In this document: positions 62,321-64,000 of the stretch, one piece after another | Position numbering within the stretch: the stretch's first letter is position 1 | How the letters are laid out: each line of letters starts with the position of its first letter | Assembly (NCBI GenBank): GCA_036768475.1 | Contig: DAIPMW010000004.1 | Span: forward strand, 62,001 to 126,000 | Length of the DNA: 64,000 bases | Origin: JAEUMD01 sp036768475 | GTDB taxonomy: Bacteria; Pseudomonadota; Alphaproteobacteria; Rhizobiales; Hyphomicrobiaceae | Reading direction: 5' to 3' | Notes under the pieces: generated by a model | Told to the model about the DNA's origin: nothing | What the model saw: only the letters and a program-made list of their open reading frames with translations | The model's database searches: none | Translations under genes and position numbers: made by a program

Positions 62321-62758
62321 ATGCTCTTCAAGCACATCCTTATACCGACGGACGGCAGCGAGCTTTCGCTCAAGGCCGTGCAGCATGGAATTGCCCTTGC
62401 CAAAGCAATGGGGGCGCAGGTGACGGCCATGACGGTGCAACCGCCGCTCACTGATTTCGTCGTTGAGGGCGTGACGATCTCCGTCGGCGCTGCACAGCGC
62501 GATGAGCTTGCCAACCAGTTCGATCACCGCATGGATGCCGCGCGGGCAGAGGCGAAGGCGCAGGACGTGCACCTGGGGACGATCCAGGTCGAAGACCGCG
62601 AGCCGTGGCGAGCCATCATCGACGTGGCCAAGAAGAAGGACGCCGATCTCATCGTGATGGCCTCGCATGGGCGTCGCGGCGTTTCCGCGATGGTGCTCGG
62701 CAGCGAGACACAGAAGCTGCTGACGCACTCGACGGTGCCGGTGCTCGTCTATCGCTGA
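62321..62758 (+). CDS. Universal stress protein (UspA family)
   Basis: The product is 145 residues with the Usp fold: LFKHILIPTDGSELSLKAVQHGIALAKAMG at the start and the ATP-binding-type motif ASHGRRGVSAMVLGSETQKLLTHSTVPVLVYR at the end, where G-x2-G-x9-G-S is nearly kept. It is a single cytoplasmic domain. It stands alone with a terminator downstream, and a start with GAAGGAGG upstream. Confidence 0.93.
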   Translation: MLFKHILIPTDGSELSLKAVQHGIALAKAMGAQVTAMTVQPPLTDFVVEGVTISVGAAQRDELANQFDHRMDAARAEAKAQDVHLGTIQVEDREPWRAIIDVAKKKDADLIVMASHGRRGVSAMVLGSETQKLLTHSTVPVLVYR

Positions 62759-62870
62759 GAGCGGTAAGCGGCGTTCCTTTTCTGCCAGCGTTGGCGGCAA
62801 CCGACGTATGGGGTACGCATCTGGTGCCATTCAAGCAGTCCGTCATTCCAACGGTGGCCACGTTACAGCA

Positions 62871-62904
62871 GAACGCGCCGGAATCCTCCGGCGCGTTCTT
62901 TTTT
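62871..62904 (+). terminator. Rho-independent terminator
   Basis: A 12-bp perfect stem (62871-62882 with 62887-62898) has a 4-base loop and is followed by TTTTTT. It ends the universal stress protein transcript before the convergent symporter gene. Confidence 0.9.
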
Positions 62905-62939
62905 GCCTGGTGCACGAATTGCACGTGCAGATGGCTTGC

Positions 62940-64000
62940 TCAGTGGGCCGATGCGGCAGCCATGCCAATGCCCGTCTCCGAGCGCAGCTTCTGTGCCTCG
63001 TAGGACTCGCGCTCCTTGGCTGCTGTGGCCGTGCGGTCGATAAACGAGAAGAACCAGATGCCGACGAACGCCGCGGTCATGGAGAACAGCGCCGGGTTGG
63101 AATAGGGGAAGGGTGATGAGCCTTTCGGCATACCGAGCACGTCCTCCCATACCGACTTCGAAAGCACCACCATCGTCACGGAGCTGACGAGGCCGATGAG
63201 GCCGCCGATCACCGCGCCCTTGGTCGTCGTGTTTTTGGAGAAGATCGACATGACGAGCACGGGAAAGTTGATCGAGGCCGCAACCGAGAACGCGAGGCCC
63301 ACCATGAAGGCCACGTTCTGCTTCTCGAAGATGTAGCCGAGGACAATGGCGATGATGCCGATCACCACGGCGGCGATCTTGGAGATCCTCACTTCGGTTT
63401 GCTCGTTGGTGTGGCCACGGGCGATCACCGAGGCATAAAGATCATGGCTGACCGCGGTGGCTCCCGCAAGCGTCAGGCCGGCGACCACCGCCAGGATGGT
63501 TGCAAACGCGACCGCGGAGATGAAACCGAGGAACAACGAGCCGCCAACAGCCTTCGAGAGATGCACGGCTGCCATGTTTGTGCCGCCGAGCAGGTCCTTC
63601 ACCTTGTCGTAGGCGCCGTTGGCACCGAGCTTGAAGTAGGAGGGATCGTTCATCAGCAGCGTGATGGCGCCAAAGCCGATGATGAACGTCAGGATGTAGA
63701 AGTAGCCGATAAATCCCGTCGCGAAGAACACTGACTTGCGTGCTTCCTTGGCGTTAGAGACCGTGAAGAAACGCATCAGGATGTGCGGCAGACCCGCAGT
63801 GCCGAACATCAGGGCAAGGCCAAGAGAGATCGCCGAGATGGGATCGGAGATGAGCGCACCCGGACCCATGATCGAGACGGCTTTGGGATGCACCTCGATC
63901 GCTTTCTTGAACAACGCTTCCGGAGAGAAGCTGAACTGGGCGAGCACCATCAGCGCCATGAAGGTGGCGCCGCCGAGCAGAAGACAGGCTTTGATGATTT
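62940..64000 (-). CDS. actP: Cation/acetate symporter ActP (partial; N terminus beyond the window)
   Basis: Sodium:solute symporter family. The visible part is about 353 residues and continues past base 64000 in frame (IIKACLLLGGATFMALMV). LGLALMFGTAGLPHILMRFFTVSNAKEARKS, SVFFATGFIGYFYILTFIIGFGAITLLM and AVAFATILAVVAGLTLAGATAVSHDLYASV are the ActP landmarks. ActP imports acetate and other short carboxylates with Na+. acs is not in view. Confidence 0.92.
   Translation of the reverse strand, partial: IIKACLLLGGATFMALMVLAQFSFSPEALFKKAIEVHPKAVSIMGPGALISDPISAISLGLALMFGTAGLPHILMRFFTVSNAKEARKSVFFATGFIGYFYILTFIIGFGAITLLMNDPSYFKLGANGAYDKVKDLLGGTNMAAVHLSKAVGGSLFLGFISAVAFATILAVVAGLTLAGATAVSHDLYASVIARGHTNEQTEVRISKIAAVVIGIIAIVLGYIFEKQNVAFMVGLAFSVAASINFPVLVMSIFSKNTTTKGAVIGGLIGLVSSVTMVVLSKSVWEDVLGMPKGSSPFPYSNPALFSMTAAFVGIWFFSFIDRTATAAKERESYEAQKLRSETGIGMAAASAH

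Noticed and set aside
1..64000. CRISPR arrays, tRNA or rRNA genes, insertion sequences, prophage
   Set aside because: I looked for regularly spaced repeats, T-arm sequences, transposase motifs and phage genes on both strands and found none apart from the T-arm-like part of the tmRNA.

Overview
The window is high-GC chromosomal DNA from an alphaproteobacterium, most likely order Hyphomicrobiales and possibly Hyphomicrobium-like. The support is a circularly permuted two-piece tmRNA gene, an alpha-type SspB, a fumC / DUF4169 / ribbon-helix-helix set, an ECF sigma factor with an NrsF anti-sigma factor, and an adjacent psd-pssA pair. The genus is an inference. There are no tRNA or rRNA genes, insertion sequences, prophage or CRISPR arrays.

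Layout. 1-9.8 kb: tail of a low-complexity protein, a UvrD/PcrA helicase, a DUF3592 protein, a ClC protein and a very large AsmA-family protein. 9.9-16.4 kb: two small conserved proteins, a Cys-rich exported protein, an isoprenylcysteine-methyltransferase-like protein, ECF sigma/NrsF with a probable autoregulated promoter, fumarase and sspB. 16.4-16.8 kb: the tmRNA gene ssrA on the minus strand, which has no long reading frame and is easily missed. 17-27 kb: a voltage-gated-type K+ channel with a zinc ribbon, a CPBP protease, thyA-lipoprotein-folA, hflK-hflC-DUF2065-degP (FtsH-associated membrane quality control and a periplasmic protease), then psd and pssA (phosphatidylethanolamine synthesis). 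27-38 kb: a HerA-like ATPase with a PleC/DivJ-type histidine kinase, an outer-membrane protein, a TonB-dependent receptor, and a divergent exported protein-exbB-exbD-tonB operon that would energise it. 38-52.8 kb: an exopolysaccharide locus of the Wzx/Wzy type (glycosyltransferases, flippase, polymerase, initiating sugar transferase, Wzc-like chain-length protein, beta-barrel protein, Wza-like lipoprotein, methyltransferase) with an AT-rich control region. 53-64 kb: hydroxypyruvate reductase, a TRAP transporter-amidase operon ending in an unlisted 58-aa membrane protein, serine-glyoxylate aminotransferase, an L-2-haloacid dehalogenase, a universal stress protein and the start-truncated actP symporter.

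Most notable: (1) ssrA lies directly upstream of sspB, the adaptor for its tag; (2) the Wzc-like protein has lost the Walker A lysine and the tyrosine tail; (3) dispersed intergenic repeats begin with TAG and supply the stop codons of neighbouring genes, and one composite copy bridges the stop codons of both pssA and the herA-like gene; (4) the ClC protein has valine where H+-coupled exchangers have the internal glutamate; (5) ThyA carries a CxxC-containing insert inside a low-GC patch. I found no clear multi-gene system that is wholly unknown.
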